DNA of 64,000 nt from Viola odorata (Eukaryota; Streptophyta; Magnoliopsida; Malpighiales; Violaceae): positions 7,501 through 71,500 of the forward strand of contig OY829542.1 in NCBI GenBank assembly GCA_963691705.1, written 5' to 3'. This document shows positions 12,146-24,500 of this stretch, one piece after another. Under the pieces are notes generated by a model that worked only from the letters and a program-made list of their open reading frames with translations, had not been told where the DNA came from and did not search any database. Position 1 is the stretch's first letter. Each line of letters opens with the position of its first letter. The translations under genes and the position numbers were made by a program.

Positions 12146-12358
12146 TAGTGTTGTTAGTCGTTTCTGTTCCGTTGTTTCGTTGCTGATTCTGTTGTTGTGT
12201 AGTTAGGTGGGTGGTTTTGAGAGTGAGTTGGCTTAGTTTTCTGCAGGTAGCCTGTCTACCTGCTCTGTCCCTCTCTGTATTGGTTCGTGCTCTCTTTGCT
12301 CATTTGTAATGACCTTCTATATTTTTATATTTATATATATCAGCCTATTAAAAAAAAA

Positions 12359-12374
12359 ATAACAAGCAAAGTTT
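12359..12374. repeat. 3' target site duplication of the LINE
   Basis: Perfect copy of the 16-bp sequence at 6650-6665, placed directly after the terminal A run of the LINE. Confidence 0.92.
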
Positions 12375-13307
12375 TTGTTTCTATATTCGAACAATATTTC
12401 ATTTTCTCTATATCTCTTTTTTTGCTCTAATTTAAACAGAAATAAGTTAGAGTTATAAGTTCATATTCTATTTCTATATAATCTTCCATATAGGTTTAAT
12501 TTTTGGACAAAAATAATTTATAGTTTAAAAATTAATGTGTTTTTTTTCCAGGATGAATGAATGTTTGTTTATAAAATACAAAATAATAATTATAAAAACA
12601 TATTTAAAATTTAATGTATGATACTAACATTGATTGAGGTTAATTAAGTGATAAGTGTCAGATTTATTTGTCTTTAATAAAAATTTCGAATTTAAATTTT
12701 AAGAATGTAATAGATTATGTTAGGGAAAAAATTAACATGTGAATGTAGTTAAGTATTTTAGACATGGTTTATGGGCAAATGGGTCTCGATGGGATTTTCC
12801 GGCCGGCAAAACGAATTTGCAATTTTCTTATGTTGTAATTTTGTGATGTCATCTTTCTCATCCAACTGCCAGTGATCGCCAGTGATCGGTTGTCAATTTG
12901 TATTAATGAGTTTCATACCAAAAAAGATAGTAAAAAAAAACGTATTGATGAACTTAATTTTAAAGTTCCTGTCTGTTTTCACTTCTGTTGTGGACCTACA
13001 AACAACCTCATATCCATTAATTAGACGGGAAGTAAAGGATATTGGATGGGGGGTCTTTTCGGCATCCGAGGATATTGTTTCTACATTTTTTTCTTTCTCA
13101 TTCTAGTTCCTTCACTTTCAAAGAATGATTCTAAATATTTTCTTCATTTGCATCTTTTACTACTTTATTATATTTATTCGTTAACTATTTAAATATTATA
13201 TACAATTCTTAAAATTACGACCCCGGTTTAAAATCAACCCCTTGACCCTACTTACCCTAAAGCCTAAACTAACCAGCAAGCACGTGCCTCGAGAGCTTAA
13301 TTTGCTA
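12375..13307. other. AT-rich intergenic DNA, no gene seen
   Basis: A/T-rich sequence without a convincing open frame. The 74-codon frame at 12882-13106 has no recognisable domain. No repeat ends were found except the start of the MITE at 13308. Confidence 0.5.
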
Positions 13308-14027
13308 CTCCCTCCGTTTTAATTTATTTGTCGCCGATAACCAAATCACAGAGTTTAAGAATTTTGCAGACTGAGTCAGTGACGTTTGCCACGTGTCAAA
13401 AAATCGTTCGTTCTTCATCCTTTTTTCTCTCTTTCCTTTCTTTCTTTCTCTCTTTTCTTTCTTTCTCCCTCTTTCCGGAAAAATACTCCCTCTAGCATCG
13501 TTTCCCATTCTCACCGCCGGCACAAAAAGGAGCGCAAGGACGAGACGAGCAAAACCCAGGTCCGACGGTACCATTCAGAGGCTGGACGCGCCGCCAAAAG
13601 CGGAAGAAGCCGTCGCCGCTCCGGCCACGCGCCGTCACACGCCGGCCCGTCCGGCGTCTGTTCCGTCCGCCACCACTTGCGTTCTGCTCGTCTCGTCATT
13701 TCCGGCACGAATATATGGTCACCTTCGTGATAATGTCGTCCAAACGTGTTTTATTGTCCGTTTAAAATCGGAGAAGGAAAGATGAAAGGACTGAAATTTT
13801 TCTGACACCACCTCTTCCGTGTCAGCCGCACAATTCAAATTTGGTCCTCCCAAATTTTTCGTTTCCCTTTTTGCCCTGTATGACGCGTAGCTCAGCATGA
13901 AAACGACGGGTCGTTTGAGGGCATTTTTGTCAGAACACTAAGAAAGTGGGCACAATTGTCAAGAGCGTCAATTAAAAAAAAACAACGTTTTTGAGCTAAA
14001 ACGTCAAGTATAAAAAAACGGAGGGAG
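13308..14027. mobile_element. long mariner/Stowaway-type MITE with GC-rich core
   Basis: The 720-bp element starts CTCCCTCCGTTTT and ends AAAACGGAGGGAG, flanked by TA at 13306-13307 and 14028-14029. It is longer than usual Stowaway MITEs. Inside are a long pyrimidine tract (about 13420-13490) and a GC-rich block (about 13510-13720). These give three overlapping open frames, none with a recognisable domain. It lies just upstream of the transcribed leader of the SKP1-like gene. Confidence 0.85.
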
Positions 14028-15101
14028 TATTTTAGAATTCGAGTCACGTGCACAGCTCCAACAGTGAGCTCACCCACCATATCGCAAATTTGCGAACACA
14101 GATTGGAATTGGAAGAGCGGAAAAACACCAAATCTTCTTAACACAGAAAACAGAGGAGAAACCTTGCAGAGAAATTTTATTCATTCGAAGGATAAATGAT
14201 GTGGAACCTGAAAAATCTTGCAACTACGCAGTCTTCATCATCATTTTGCTCGCTTTTTGGCTTGCTTCCCCTCTCTCGCAGCTCTGTAGTGAAGGTAAGC
14301 GAAATCCTTTCACTCTTTTCCGTTGTGTGCATGTCAATCAATGGTGTTCATCGGCGCAATGGTTTATTTTTCATGCTATTGAAGATTCATTTTATTGAAT
14401 TTCATCCTCTCTTTTTTCTGTACAACAGAATTAGGTTGAAACCTTGCAATTAAAATTGGAGAGTTCAAGTTTGTTGTTTGTTTGTTTCTTTAATTATGTT
14501 AGTTTTGAATATTCTTTTTTCTCAATCCAATCTCTCTGTTGAACTGTTATCGTCTTTCAAAAGAGTTGTTTCATCTCCATTGATAGCTCCATAGCTATCA
14601 ATTTGGAATATCTTATATTTTTAATATTCTGTTTTTATATGTGCTCTGTCTTCTTCTAGGAAGAATTATTGCTCTGATAGCTGTTGACAAATCGAGATTC
14701 AGAATTTTGATGGCACTTTCTTTGTTCATTTTAATAATAACGACAAAAAAACTGTAATAAGGCCTTTATATGTCTACTTATGAATGCCATTTTCCTATTG
14801 ACTATCTGGTTCTGGTATAGTACCACGCTGCAACCTTCCCCGTGTTTTTTTACATTGTCTCTTAGTGAGTGACAAGATCAGGGAAGCCTGGTTCCATAAG
14901 AATGCCCATATATACATGTTGGGATTCCACACACTTTCATTTTAAAGATGCATTGATAAAGGGTTTACACGCATATAACCAAGTTAACGTTTTGAAGATG
15001 CGGCAACTTTATTTCGATTCTTACTTCCTTTTCTTTTAAATCGCAGGTGCAACATTGTTGACCTTTAAGACACCCCCAATAAGATCTTGCACTTTTTTTG
15101 G

Positions 15102-18026
15102 ATGTCAGAAGCTGGTATGGCTGTAGTGAAATCTGAGGTATTTCTCGCAATTTCACTTTTGGATCTCTTGTATTAAATCAGCTATTTGATTGTATGATTC
15201 TCGTGTATCTTTAATGGGTACTGGAAAATGCTCACGCGATTGAATATAAGACTGCATAAATTTGTTTAGTCATCCATGTGGAATGGACAGAGCCCTGGGT
15301 CTGGGCTAGTGGCCGGGACCTTTAAGAGGTCAAGGGTTGAATTCAGCTTATTAAAATTAAAAAAGAGAGAGGAGTGGACAGAGCCCTGGGTCTGGGCTAG
15401 TGGTGAGGGGTCACGGACCTTTTAAGTGGTCAAGGGTTGAATTCAGCTTATCAAAAGAAAAGAAAAAAGGAGTGGACAGAGAGCTTTTGCAATTCATATC
15501 TGCTTGTGCTTATTTGCATCAAGATGGGAAAGTGTGCAGCCTTAAGTTGCTTATATTACTTCGTACTTTTTTAATAATGGTTTTGCTTGTGTATCAAGAT
15601 GAAATCTTACATTTGGCTCCAAACTTCTGATGGTTCAATCCAACAAGTAGAAGAAGAGGTTGCCATGTTTTGCCCCATGATATGCCGGGAAATTATTCAC
15701 AAAGGAACAGGATCTTCCAAAAATTGTGCTATATCACTTCCTGAACGGGTTAATCCTGCCATCTTGGGCTTGATACTTGATTACTGTCGGTTCCATCAAG
15801 TTCCTGGTCACTCTAATAAGGTCTGTTTCTTTCTTCTTTGTCCCCTTTTGAAGCATGATTCTTTATTTTTCCTATTTTTCCTCTCTGCGTCCTTTTCCTG
15901 GACACTTTTGTTCCCACTTCGCAGGATTCTAAAAGTTGATTCACTGAAATTTAGGCCTTAGAGAAGTTTATTTTCTTGTATAGGAACGCAAAACTTTTGA
16001 TGAAAAGTTTATTCGGATGGATACAAATAGATTATGTGATCTGACATCAGCTGCTGACAGCCTCCAACTGAAGCCTTTAGTTGATCTAACCAGTCGAGCT
16101 CTTGCGCGAATTATTGAAGGGAAAACAACCGAGGAGATACGTGAGACATTTCATATAGCTGATGATCTCACTGAGGTGTGTTGCAAACAAGAAGTCATTG
16201 CTTTTGTTAATTTGTCTAGACTATGTTGTTTTTCCCTTTTTCATGCAGATTTTGTTTTCCTCAGGAAGAGAAATTGGAGCCTCTTCGAAATATAACTAAT
16301 GATCCACATATCCGGCTTCTAAATAGATTATATGCAAGAAAGAGGAAAGAATTGAAGGAGAGAGAAAAACTAAAGGTGATTAGCACGCTGTTTTCCTTGT
16401 GTCTACACTAGACAGCCTATCTTAATTTTTTTCTTTATTATTTTTATTGATATCCTGTTTCTATGTTTTTGGTTGTTATAAGATAATTTGAATTTTTTTA
16501 TTATAAGTTTCTGCACTAGTATACCTCTTGGCATTTGAAAACTATGCAAATGTTTGGTGCAATAACAGCTTAATGAATTCCCTATCTCTAGAATGTTGAG
16601 GTTGAAGAGGAGTGTGCAGATGAGCGCTCGGTTGAGGACCTATTGTCATTCATAAATGGTGCAGATGGAGGTATATATGTGCTACATATTTATTTGCTCT
16701 GAAGATAGTTTTCACTGTCCTTTCACTAGTTTTTTTAGTTTGTACATACAACCATATTTCATGTTTTGTCATGTGCTGCTGCGTGGTACATTTCACAGAA
16801 TAAGCCATTAATAGCTGTTTTCTTAAGGTTCTTCTTTTCTTCCCACACTTATTTTGCAGATCCAAAGGGGAGTGGAACTAGCAAAACCAAAAAGAAAAAT
16901 AGGAGAAGAAAAGACCAAATGAAGGATTCTTGTAATGATGTACATGAAAACCATAAGATTGTCGTGCTTTTATTTTCTTTTATGTGTTGTTCACGTACAA
17001 ATGCTCTGCTTTTAACAATCCGTTGTGCAGTAATCACTGTTAGCTTACTATTATTGGCTGATGGTTTAGGAGTTGGACATCCTGCATTCATCATGCCATC
17101 GTGATGAGGTTACTGATATCATTGTGGCCTCTCCCAGTAAAACTTCAAAGTTGCAAGATTCTGCAGTTATCCCTTTTTCACCAAAGCTCGAGGTTGATGA
17201 CACTTATACTGATGATGATTTAGATCCTGCCATGAAGGAAGAACTAGACAGGTTGGATACATACATTAGATTACTTTGCTTCAGTTTATTATATTGTTAT
17301 GCATATTTTCTTGCATTTTGTTTGGTATTGATGACAAGTGTGCGTATTTTAGACTTTCCCCAAATTGATGAGTTACTTTTCTTGGAGAGGGGAGAAGGAG
17401 CTATGTGATTTAAATGGACTTCTGAAATCAAGCATATAGGCACTCTGTAGAAAAACCCAATTAGTACTTATCCATATAGTACTACTTGTAGCATATTCTA
17501 TTTACTCATTTAGTTGTCCCTTTTTTCAGGGAAGTTGAGGACTTTGCTCGTAGATTGAATTCAGATTGGCCAGAGAGGATACAGGAAATACTGTCTTTGG
17601 GCCAAGAAAGAAGGCTTGCACCATTATCTATGAATGGAAATGTTTCCTTACGTAGATATTCAGGTGAGTTATTTAGTAGGTTTCTGAGCCTTTTTTGTCA
17701 TTGTAGCATCCTGTGGACTTTTTCACTGGATCACCTAGGGAGTGGATAAGGGGCTTGGGGGAAGTGGTGCTTGATTTTGTTTAGGAAGTATTACATTAAC
17801 TGCTGTCCTGACAATCATGAAAAATAGTGCGGCTTTTTGCGCACACAGTGTGAGGAAGGGTGAATGTCCACCTTTTGGTCCTGGTGATAAAACGCCCTTG
17901 AATGGCTTGATCTTTCACACCTAAGTCCATGCTCATTTTGTTTTCCTGTTTTTTATCCTTGATTAGCCATGTATGTAACTGTTGCCTTATTTGACTCACA
18001 TAGCAGGTTTGGACCAGAGATGTTAA
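15102..18026 (+). CDS. SKP1-like protein 21-type
   Basis: Predicted coding exons are 15102-15137, 15599-15820, 15984-16175, 16265-16375, 16592-16670, 16860-16960, 17070-17251, 17530-17663 and probably 18007-18026 (about 358 residues, close to Arabidopsis ASK21 from memory). All join in phase. The N-terminal half is a SKP1 BTB/POZ fold (YIWLQTSDGSIQQVEEEVA, then CAISLPERVNPAILGLILDY) followed by the SKP1 dimerisation segment. A Lys-rich, probably nuclear-targeting stretch (KTKKKNRRRK) and an acidic tail follow, as in ASK20/21 but not in short SKP1 proteins. Such proteins are adaptors that could link F-box proteins to CUL1. ASK20/21 are divergent and may lack that function. A 5' leader exon appears to end at 14294 and the next begins at 15047. 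The last exon (encoding GLDQRC) is the least certain part. Confidence 0.88.
15284..15480 (+). repeat. two tandem tRNA-derived SINE-like units
   Basis: In the first coding intron of the SKP1-like gene a unit of about 90-100 bp occurs twice in a row (about 15284-15374 and 15375-15475). Each copy carries TGGGCTAGTGG, which fits an RNA polymerase III A box, and GGGTTGAATTC, close to a B box, and each ends in an A-rich tail. A short GAGTGGACAGAG direct repeat flanks the second copy (15372 and 15470). This organisation suggests a tRNA-related SINE that inserted next to an older copy. Confidence 0.6.
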
Positions 18027-18864
18027 AGGATAGATGAATCCCCTGTAAGAGCTGTCAGCAGCTTGAGTGGTTTTTGAGAAAATGCTGCTCAGGTGTAGCT
18101 GCATTGAGATGCTAGATAAATCCATAATAGTCACTTGGCGTGGACTGCATGTGAGTATAATGTTTTTTCATCACCAAAATGCAATCTTTTTGGGCATCTT
18201 GTACGTCCAATAAAGTTACAAAAATAAAAAATAAAAAATAAGATGAACTCAGTGAAGAATTTGAGCAAAAATTGCTCCTGTCTTTATTTGTTCTATTGTT
18301 CTTTGTATTTGTGAGTTTCGGCAATTGTCGACAAGTAGCACCTGCAAATTCTGGAAATTCTTGCTTTTACAAGTTCCTTTTTTACCTTCAAATGACAATT
18401 CAGATTTAATATTCCCATCGTTAGTGTCTCGTAATGGCTAGATCATGGTCAAAAGTTAATGTTGAGTTGATTTTCTTGACCAAATTTTTGTGAAACTAGT
18501 GGAAGAAACTGATATTGGTTGGAAGTTGACACAAATCTGTAATGTTGTGTGCGGTTATCCAATTCTCTCTAGGCATATCTATTGTAGAGCTAGACTTCCC
18601 AGTTGTAGGGTGCCGCTATTATTAGGTTTTAGGTGTGATCTATTTGTCGCATCGGGTAGACGACTGATTGCTCGTCTCTTATGCACAGATTTCAGGTCTC
18701 TTTGTTTTTCTTTTTCCAGTATAGGTGATTGTATATTTCACCCTTCCCTTTGTTTTACAGACAATTGCAAATGCTTGATGGTTAGACTAAGGGGTTCTTC
18801 TTCTTCTTCGTCTTCTTTTTTTTTAAATTAACCTTTTTACTATTAGGTATTGATAAAACAATCG
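18027..18864. other. downstream region of the SKP1-like gene
   Basis: T-rich sequence that should include the 3' untranslated region. No further coding exon could be joined and no repeat ends were recognised. Confidence 0.4.
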
Positions 18865-19260
18865 AGTTTCCCATGCCACAATCCGTCCCAATATTCAGAT
18901 TGTCTTAACTCAAAAAAAATTCTTGCTAGAGCATGAGCGATTAGATTAGCAGTCCTCCTGACGAACAAATTCACAGGAACTAAAATAAAATGCAAGGCGA
19001 TTAATGTCAGATACAATTACTTCCAAACTTGAGAAGGTATGGGATCCGGTAAGGATAGCTTAAATTAATTCAAGATAATCTGACTGAACTTGGGGTTTGA
19101 GTAAAACTACGATCATTGACCATTTGTAACGCTCTCCTGATAGATAGTCCTTCTGCCACTGCCACCTCTAACTAAGCACAATCACATGTTGAAAAAATGC
19201 ATCTGCCATTTGTATCCGGACAATGATTCCCAAACCTATCTGGTAGGGCCTACCGCCTCG
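18865..19260 (-). pseudogene. retroelement RNase H-like (RVT_3) fragment
   Basis: Read on the minus strand, three frames together give the typical plant retroelement RNase H pieces: EVAVAEGLSIRRAL, QVQSDYLELI, SLEVIVSDINRLA and RRTANLIAHALAR. They are separated by frameshifts and stop codons. This domain is found at the C-terminus of many plant LINE ORF2 proteins and in related stand-alone proteins. No reverse transcriptase is adjacent. It is a decayed fragment. Confidence 0.65.
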
Positions 19261-20630
19261 TTGGAAGAATAAAGAGAGAGAGTGGTCTATGAATATGAAA
19301 TTCTGGGGATTATTCTATTTTGTTGACATAAGAAAGAAGATTGGATCTTTAAAAATTCTGTATTCTATAGTCCCTCTACTTTCTCAACGAGATGTTGGGA
19401 AAGTTGTATTGTAGAGGAAAATTTAAATTCATTTGTTTCCATTTAGTCCTTATCTTATTATTTTTAACTTTCCAATACAGATTATTTATGTTTTTGTTAT
19501 AATCAAGATTGCAATAAACCATGTAATCTTGAGAGCCTTCAAAGTCGACCTCATAATGGAAGTAAGATTAAGAGGAGCAATTTAAAAGTGTATTGTTTTC
19601 TCTTAGGCCCTACTAATTAAAGCAACTACTACAAGATTAGAGAAAGGTCGGATAATATCAAGGATTATCCATCTGGAACAAAAACCTTTGTTTCTTTTCT
19701 TTTTGTTGATGTTATTCTTTAAGTTATTAAAGATAATAGATCATAACAACAAACCCTAATTATGTTTAACTAAAGAGACTTTTTTTTGGGCTAAATTAAC
19801 TAAGTAAACTGATGTGGATTGGATGGAAAGAGTGAATGAAAACATAACAGTATAATTAAATTGTTACTAAATAGAAAACACTCAGTAGTCAGTATCATAA
19901 AATTAGAAATTATAAAATGAGGACTAAATTGAGAGTAATTCAATACAGATGGGATGGATTTGAACTTTTCTCTATATTTTATTAAATTACTTACGTATCT
20001 ATTTTATATTACAGAAAAAAAGAAATCAGGGTTTGTACTCAAAAGTAAGTCATTGCCTCTTTAAGTTTTAACGACATTCTAAGGGCAATCATTTTTTTTA
20101 TTATTTAAAAAAAATTGATTATATTATTAATTATTACTATAATAATAGGAATCGAACCATAATTTTATGAACATATACTAATAAATTGAAATACAACTAG
20201 ATTAATTATATTATTTATCATTATAATTGCAATTATTTTCTAAGGTACACATTTGAGTTATTCATATTTTAATTAATAATAAAATTTATAACTTATAGTT
20301 ATACTTTACAATTTATTATCTTATTTTAATAAACATTTATTTTTTAAATTTATTTGATTGTAATTTATCCAAATTAATACATTAATTTAGCTAAAAAATT
20401 ACTATGTTTCACATCCTAGTTTTTTTAGGGTTCAAGTCATGGTAATTTTTTTTAAGAAAAAAATTGCTTTTTTATTTTTATTTATTTCTCATTCGCTACA
20501 GAACGATAAATAAATTCCTCATTCATTCTTTTGTCCTCTTTTTTAAAGTTTGCTTTTTTCTTTTATTTTTAAACTTGCCTGTTTCTTTTTTGAGTTTTTT
20601 CCTTTCACCTTTTCCAACTCTCCTCTCAGC
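19261..20630. other. AT-rich intergenic DNA
   Basis: No gene or repeat boundary was recognised. The last 200 bases become pyrimidine-rich and lead into the likely transcription start region of the zinc-finger gene; a leader exon probably ends at a GT donor near 20750. Confidence 0.4.
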
Positions 20631-21180
20631 TCTGTTTCTTCGCCGATCAACTTTTCAATCGAAATTTCCTCCTTACCCTCTCAGCACCGACCGCCGCCGG
20701 AGATTCTCGCTGCTTCCAGTCCGGTGCTATCCATCTCAAACTCACTGGTACGTCGTAAAACAACCCCTCACTCATTTCTTTCTCATGCAAAGCCTCTTTA
20801 TCAATATTGTCTTAGATCACGTCCCGCAAACGCCACCATCCCTGCCCCAGCTTCTTTACATATCTTTCCGTTCATTGATTTTTATTACCTTTAGTTAGCT
20901 TCTTATCAAAATTGAAATCGACGCATTTGTAGAAATACTGTAGTTTGTTGTTAACTGCTTTTGTGTTTGAATTTGCAACCAGTCCTCGAAGATCCATACC
21001 TAATCGTAATACTAAATGCATTTGCTTAAAACGACCAAGTAAACTTGTTAATTACATAATTAACACTAAGATATCGTTAATTGGTGTATCTTAATTCATT
21101 CGGTAGGCTAGGATTTCAACAGTTTTTCCTCTTATTTATTAATTTTTCTTTTAAGTAAATAAATTTCCACTGAGAAACAA

Positions 21181-21508
21181 TGATACTGTTTCCCAAATAA
21201 TCTTAACATCGAACGACCTTTCCCAAACAATGATACTGTTTCGAGATCCTACTTCAATGAACTGACTTTCTTTCTATGTTATTAGTGTTTCTGCAGTGGC
21301 TTCCAGTGAGTTAATTGCTTTAGCCATTACCTCTGCAGTGTAAATGATACTGTTTCCCAAATAATCTTAACATTGAACGAAAGCATCTGTTTCAAGATCC
21401 CACTTCAATGAATTGACCTTTCTTTTTATGTTATTAGTGTTTCTGAAGTGGCTTCAGTGAGTTAATTGCTTTAGCCATTTCCTCTGCAGCGTAAATGGCA
21501 ATAGCAAA
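21181..21508 (+). repeat. 164-bp tandem duplication over a leader splice acceptor
   Basis: The sequence starting TGATACTGTTTCCC at 21181 returns at 21345, and the two copies run in parallel with scattered differences to about 21344 and 21508. Each copy ends with the pyrimidine-rich tract and CCTCTGCAG, a good 3' splice site. The second copy lies six bases before the ATG of the zinc-finger gene (21495). Splicing to the first acceptor would put an upstream ATG in the leader. Confidence 0.85.
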
Positions 21509-24500
21509 ACTCAATAACTCAAATACCATGCATGTCATGAAGCCGGAGGAGGGGAATGATTCCATAGACACATTCATTAAGTCATCCTCTGGGAGAGAAG
21601 CTTTTTACTCCAGAACTGGTGATACTCCGGTACAGTGGATCCAGTTGCTCCATGCTCTAGATCAGCAAGGTATATTATGCCATTTTCTAATGTGAAAAAC
21701 TTTAATATTCATACAACTCAAAGCGCATTCTGATATGTCTAGAGCTTGCAGTGCTCTCTCATTGTAGTTTTCTGTGCTTACTTGGCTAAAGAACCCTTTC
21801 TTTGGATTAAAAAAAGGCATACCACAAACGAATGCAATTACTCAATATCTATGTGGTTTCTGTCTTGCAATTACTAAAAAATGTACGGAATATATGTTTA
21901 GCAGTTATTTTGTTTTCATGGTTACCACTTGGCCTTATTTGTTGCTGATGCTGATTTTTTTGGTTATTATTCTCACAGATCTCCCAGGTTGGCCTTTGCT
22001 TACCCCACTAAAGGTGCAGTTGCAAAAGTGTGACAAGTGTTCTCGTGAATTCTGTTCATCTATTAATTATAGAAGACACATGCGGGTGCACCATCGCTGG
22101 AAAAAAATTAACAAGGTTTCTTTCTGTGTTGCCCATTTTGGGGTTGCCTCCTTAACTACTACCGTTTTCATTTGCGTTTATAAGATACTAAGAGAGATAC
22201 TTGTTACAATTTGTAGGATTCTACCAAAAACAAGGATCTGCTAGGAGCATTTTGGGATAAGGTATTTTTTATTTTCTTATGGAGGTGTGGTGAAAAGCCT
22301 CTCATTTCTGGGACTGCAATCCCTTTTCATCATAATGATTATTACTATTATTATCTTGCAGCTGTCTAGAGATGAGACAGAAGAAATTTTATCATTCAAG
22401 GATGTGACTTTGGAGGTATTTTGATTTGTTACCTCATGTAATGTTATTTTCTATGTACATAACGTGGAATCTCTGGATGTTGTTCTGTTGACATGTATAT
22501 TGCATTGTGAAAATTGACATCTTTAATGACATACTTGATATTTTCTGGGCGGTTCTGGTAATTTCGGAAGTGGCAACGCATTCTATTTTGCTATGCTGGG
22601 TTTGCACTTCTAATTTCACTTAGTAGTTGTGAAGTTTTCTATTTCCTGAATGATTCACAAATTTATTGTCTGCATTATTGTTTCATAATCTTTTCGTGAA
22701 TATTTATTTTGTTTTCCCTGATTGTCCACTAGGAAGTCCCAGGGTATTCAATTATAAAGTCCTTGACGGCACTTATTAGGAAACCAGGACTTTCGTCTCT
22801 TCCACAATATTGTTTAAGAGCTGGTTCTTCCCTTTTGGTAGGTGGACTTCCTTTCCAGGTTCCTTTGTTTTCCTTCCTGATTTTTCTTTTACAATGTCTC
22901 CAAATGCTTGACAGGATATTATTCAAGATAGTTCTTCTAGAATTCCTTTGTCTTCTGAGGAACTATTCAGTATACTTGATGATGCAAGTGAAAAGACATT
23001 CCTGTGTGGAACAGCATCACTAATGCAAAAGTATATTTTTGATGGGGAAGCTGGGAAGGTTGGTCTTGAAACAAAGAACTTAGTTGCTTGCACTGGCTTT
23101 TTTGTGGAACAGAAATTGGTACTCTTCATCTCATTTTCAATCTCTATGGGTTTCAACTATTTCATTTTGTTGTCCATGCAACAGCATTTTGGTTTGCACT
23201 GGTAAATGTGTTGATATATCCTGTTCTTACTGTCATGCTCTCCCAGATAAAAGCATGGCTTGCTGACAAGGATGCAGAAGCTTTGAGGTGTCAAAAGTTG
23301 CTCGTGGAGGAGGAAGAAGCTATCCAAAGAAGGTGCATCCCTCATTTTTACCTTTCATTGATTTTATTCTGTTCTCTTTAAATGTGGTGTGGTTCTTCAA
23401 GTTTTGTTTCTTCTTGAATTTGTTCACGACTTCCTCTGATTGAAAACTTGAGATCTCGTATCATACAGCATTTAACAAGCGATTTGTGCATGGAATGAAA
23501 AACGCAAGGATTAATGAAACATATGTAGCCATGTGCTTTATTATAGTTTGAGAGGAAACAGATCCTTCTTGATGGATGTGTTTGTACTTTCGATGACGTG
23601 ATTCAGTTATAGATGAAGAGTTAGTTATAATTTATGAAACTTAAAACTGACTCAGCAGTGGGGTTTCTTCTAGCAATGGGATAAGAAGCTGACATTTTAT
23701 TTTGTTAAGTTGAGACCCTATGGTGGAATTATGTGATAAGCTATTGTACTAATAATTTGATGCTTATAATGGCACCCTATGTATTCTAACCCCTCCGGCA
23801 TCTGAAATGAAGACCTGATCTATCAACTCCTTAATTTTTTGACCTGTCCCTTTATCCATGCTTGTTAATTTTTTGGCTCATATGTAGACATTAAACTAAT
23901 AGACCTTACAGCCTTGGTGTGGAAGTATTCATGAATACGAGGCTGCCCTTTGGGATTTTTTATCCCTGCCCGCAAGTGTCTGTTCCCTTAGCTTCAGATA
24001 ATTTATGCAATCCTCCAGTGAGAACCTAACTGTTGAACTCCTGTCAGTTATAGTTGAAGAGTTGGTTTTTCAACCAATAAAATGCTGCTAACACTGGTTC
24101 TATTCTTTATGTTCTCTTGGTGCCTTTAAAATCTCCTTTTAAGAATAAAAATCCAGTTAGCAAGAATCTGATTCTCAAATTTACCTGTCCCCTTATAATG
24201 TTCCAAATCCTGCAGGCAAGCTGAGCTCTTGGAACGGAAAAGGAAAAAGAAGCTTAGGCAGAGAGAGCAAAAGGCTAAGGAGCAAAGACGTGATGAGAAG
24301 GCTGATATTAAGGAGCGTATTGATCACAAACGGGAGGCTGCATCCCAGGCTGAACAATCATGCCCTTTGGGTAGATCTGTTTCTGATGAGCATGATTTAG
24401 AGAACCTGCCAGGTCACATTCCTTTACATCTTGAATCCTTCCTACCTCCAGAGAAAAGTGAAGATGTTAATTTGGGAATTCAGACTGAGAATTCCACTAG

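Larger units (their letters stand above)
6666..12358 (+). mobile_element. L1-clade LINE, near full length
   Basis: This 5.7-kb non-LTR retrotransposon has a G/C-balanced 5' leader (6666-7007), ORF1, ORF2 (endonuclease, reverse transcriptase, zinc-binding domain), a T-rich 3' tail and a terminal A run at about 12350-12359. It is bordered by a perfect 16-bp direct repeat. Four in-frame stop codons (7890, 8507, 9803, 9866) break the two reading frames, but I saw no frameshift. The perfect target duplication and intact frames suggest a recent insertion. It sits about 330 bp downstream of DCR in the same orientation. Confidence 0.93.

Noticed and set aside
13386..13785. Overlapping frames of 114 and 130 codons
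   Set aside because: They lie inside a MITE and are driven by a pyrimidine tract and GC-rich DNA, without any recognised domain.
20464..20898. 144-codon Phe/Leu/Ser-rich frame
   Set aside because: It is a pyrimidine-rich leader region; it ends near the first splice donor of the zinc-finger gene and has no domain.
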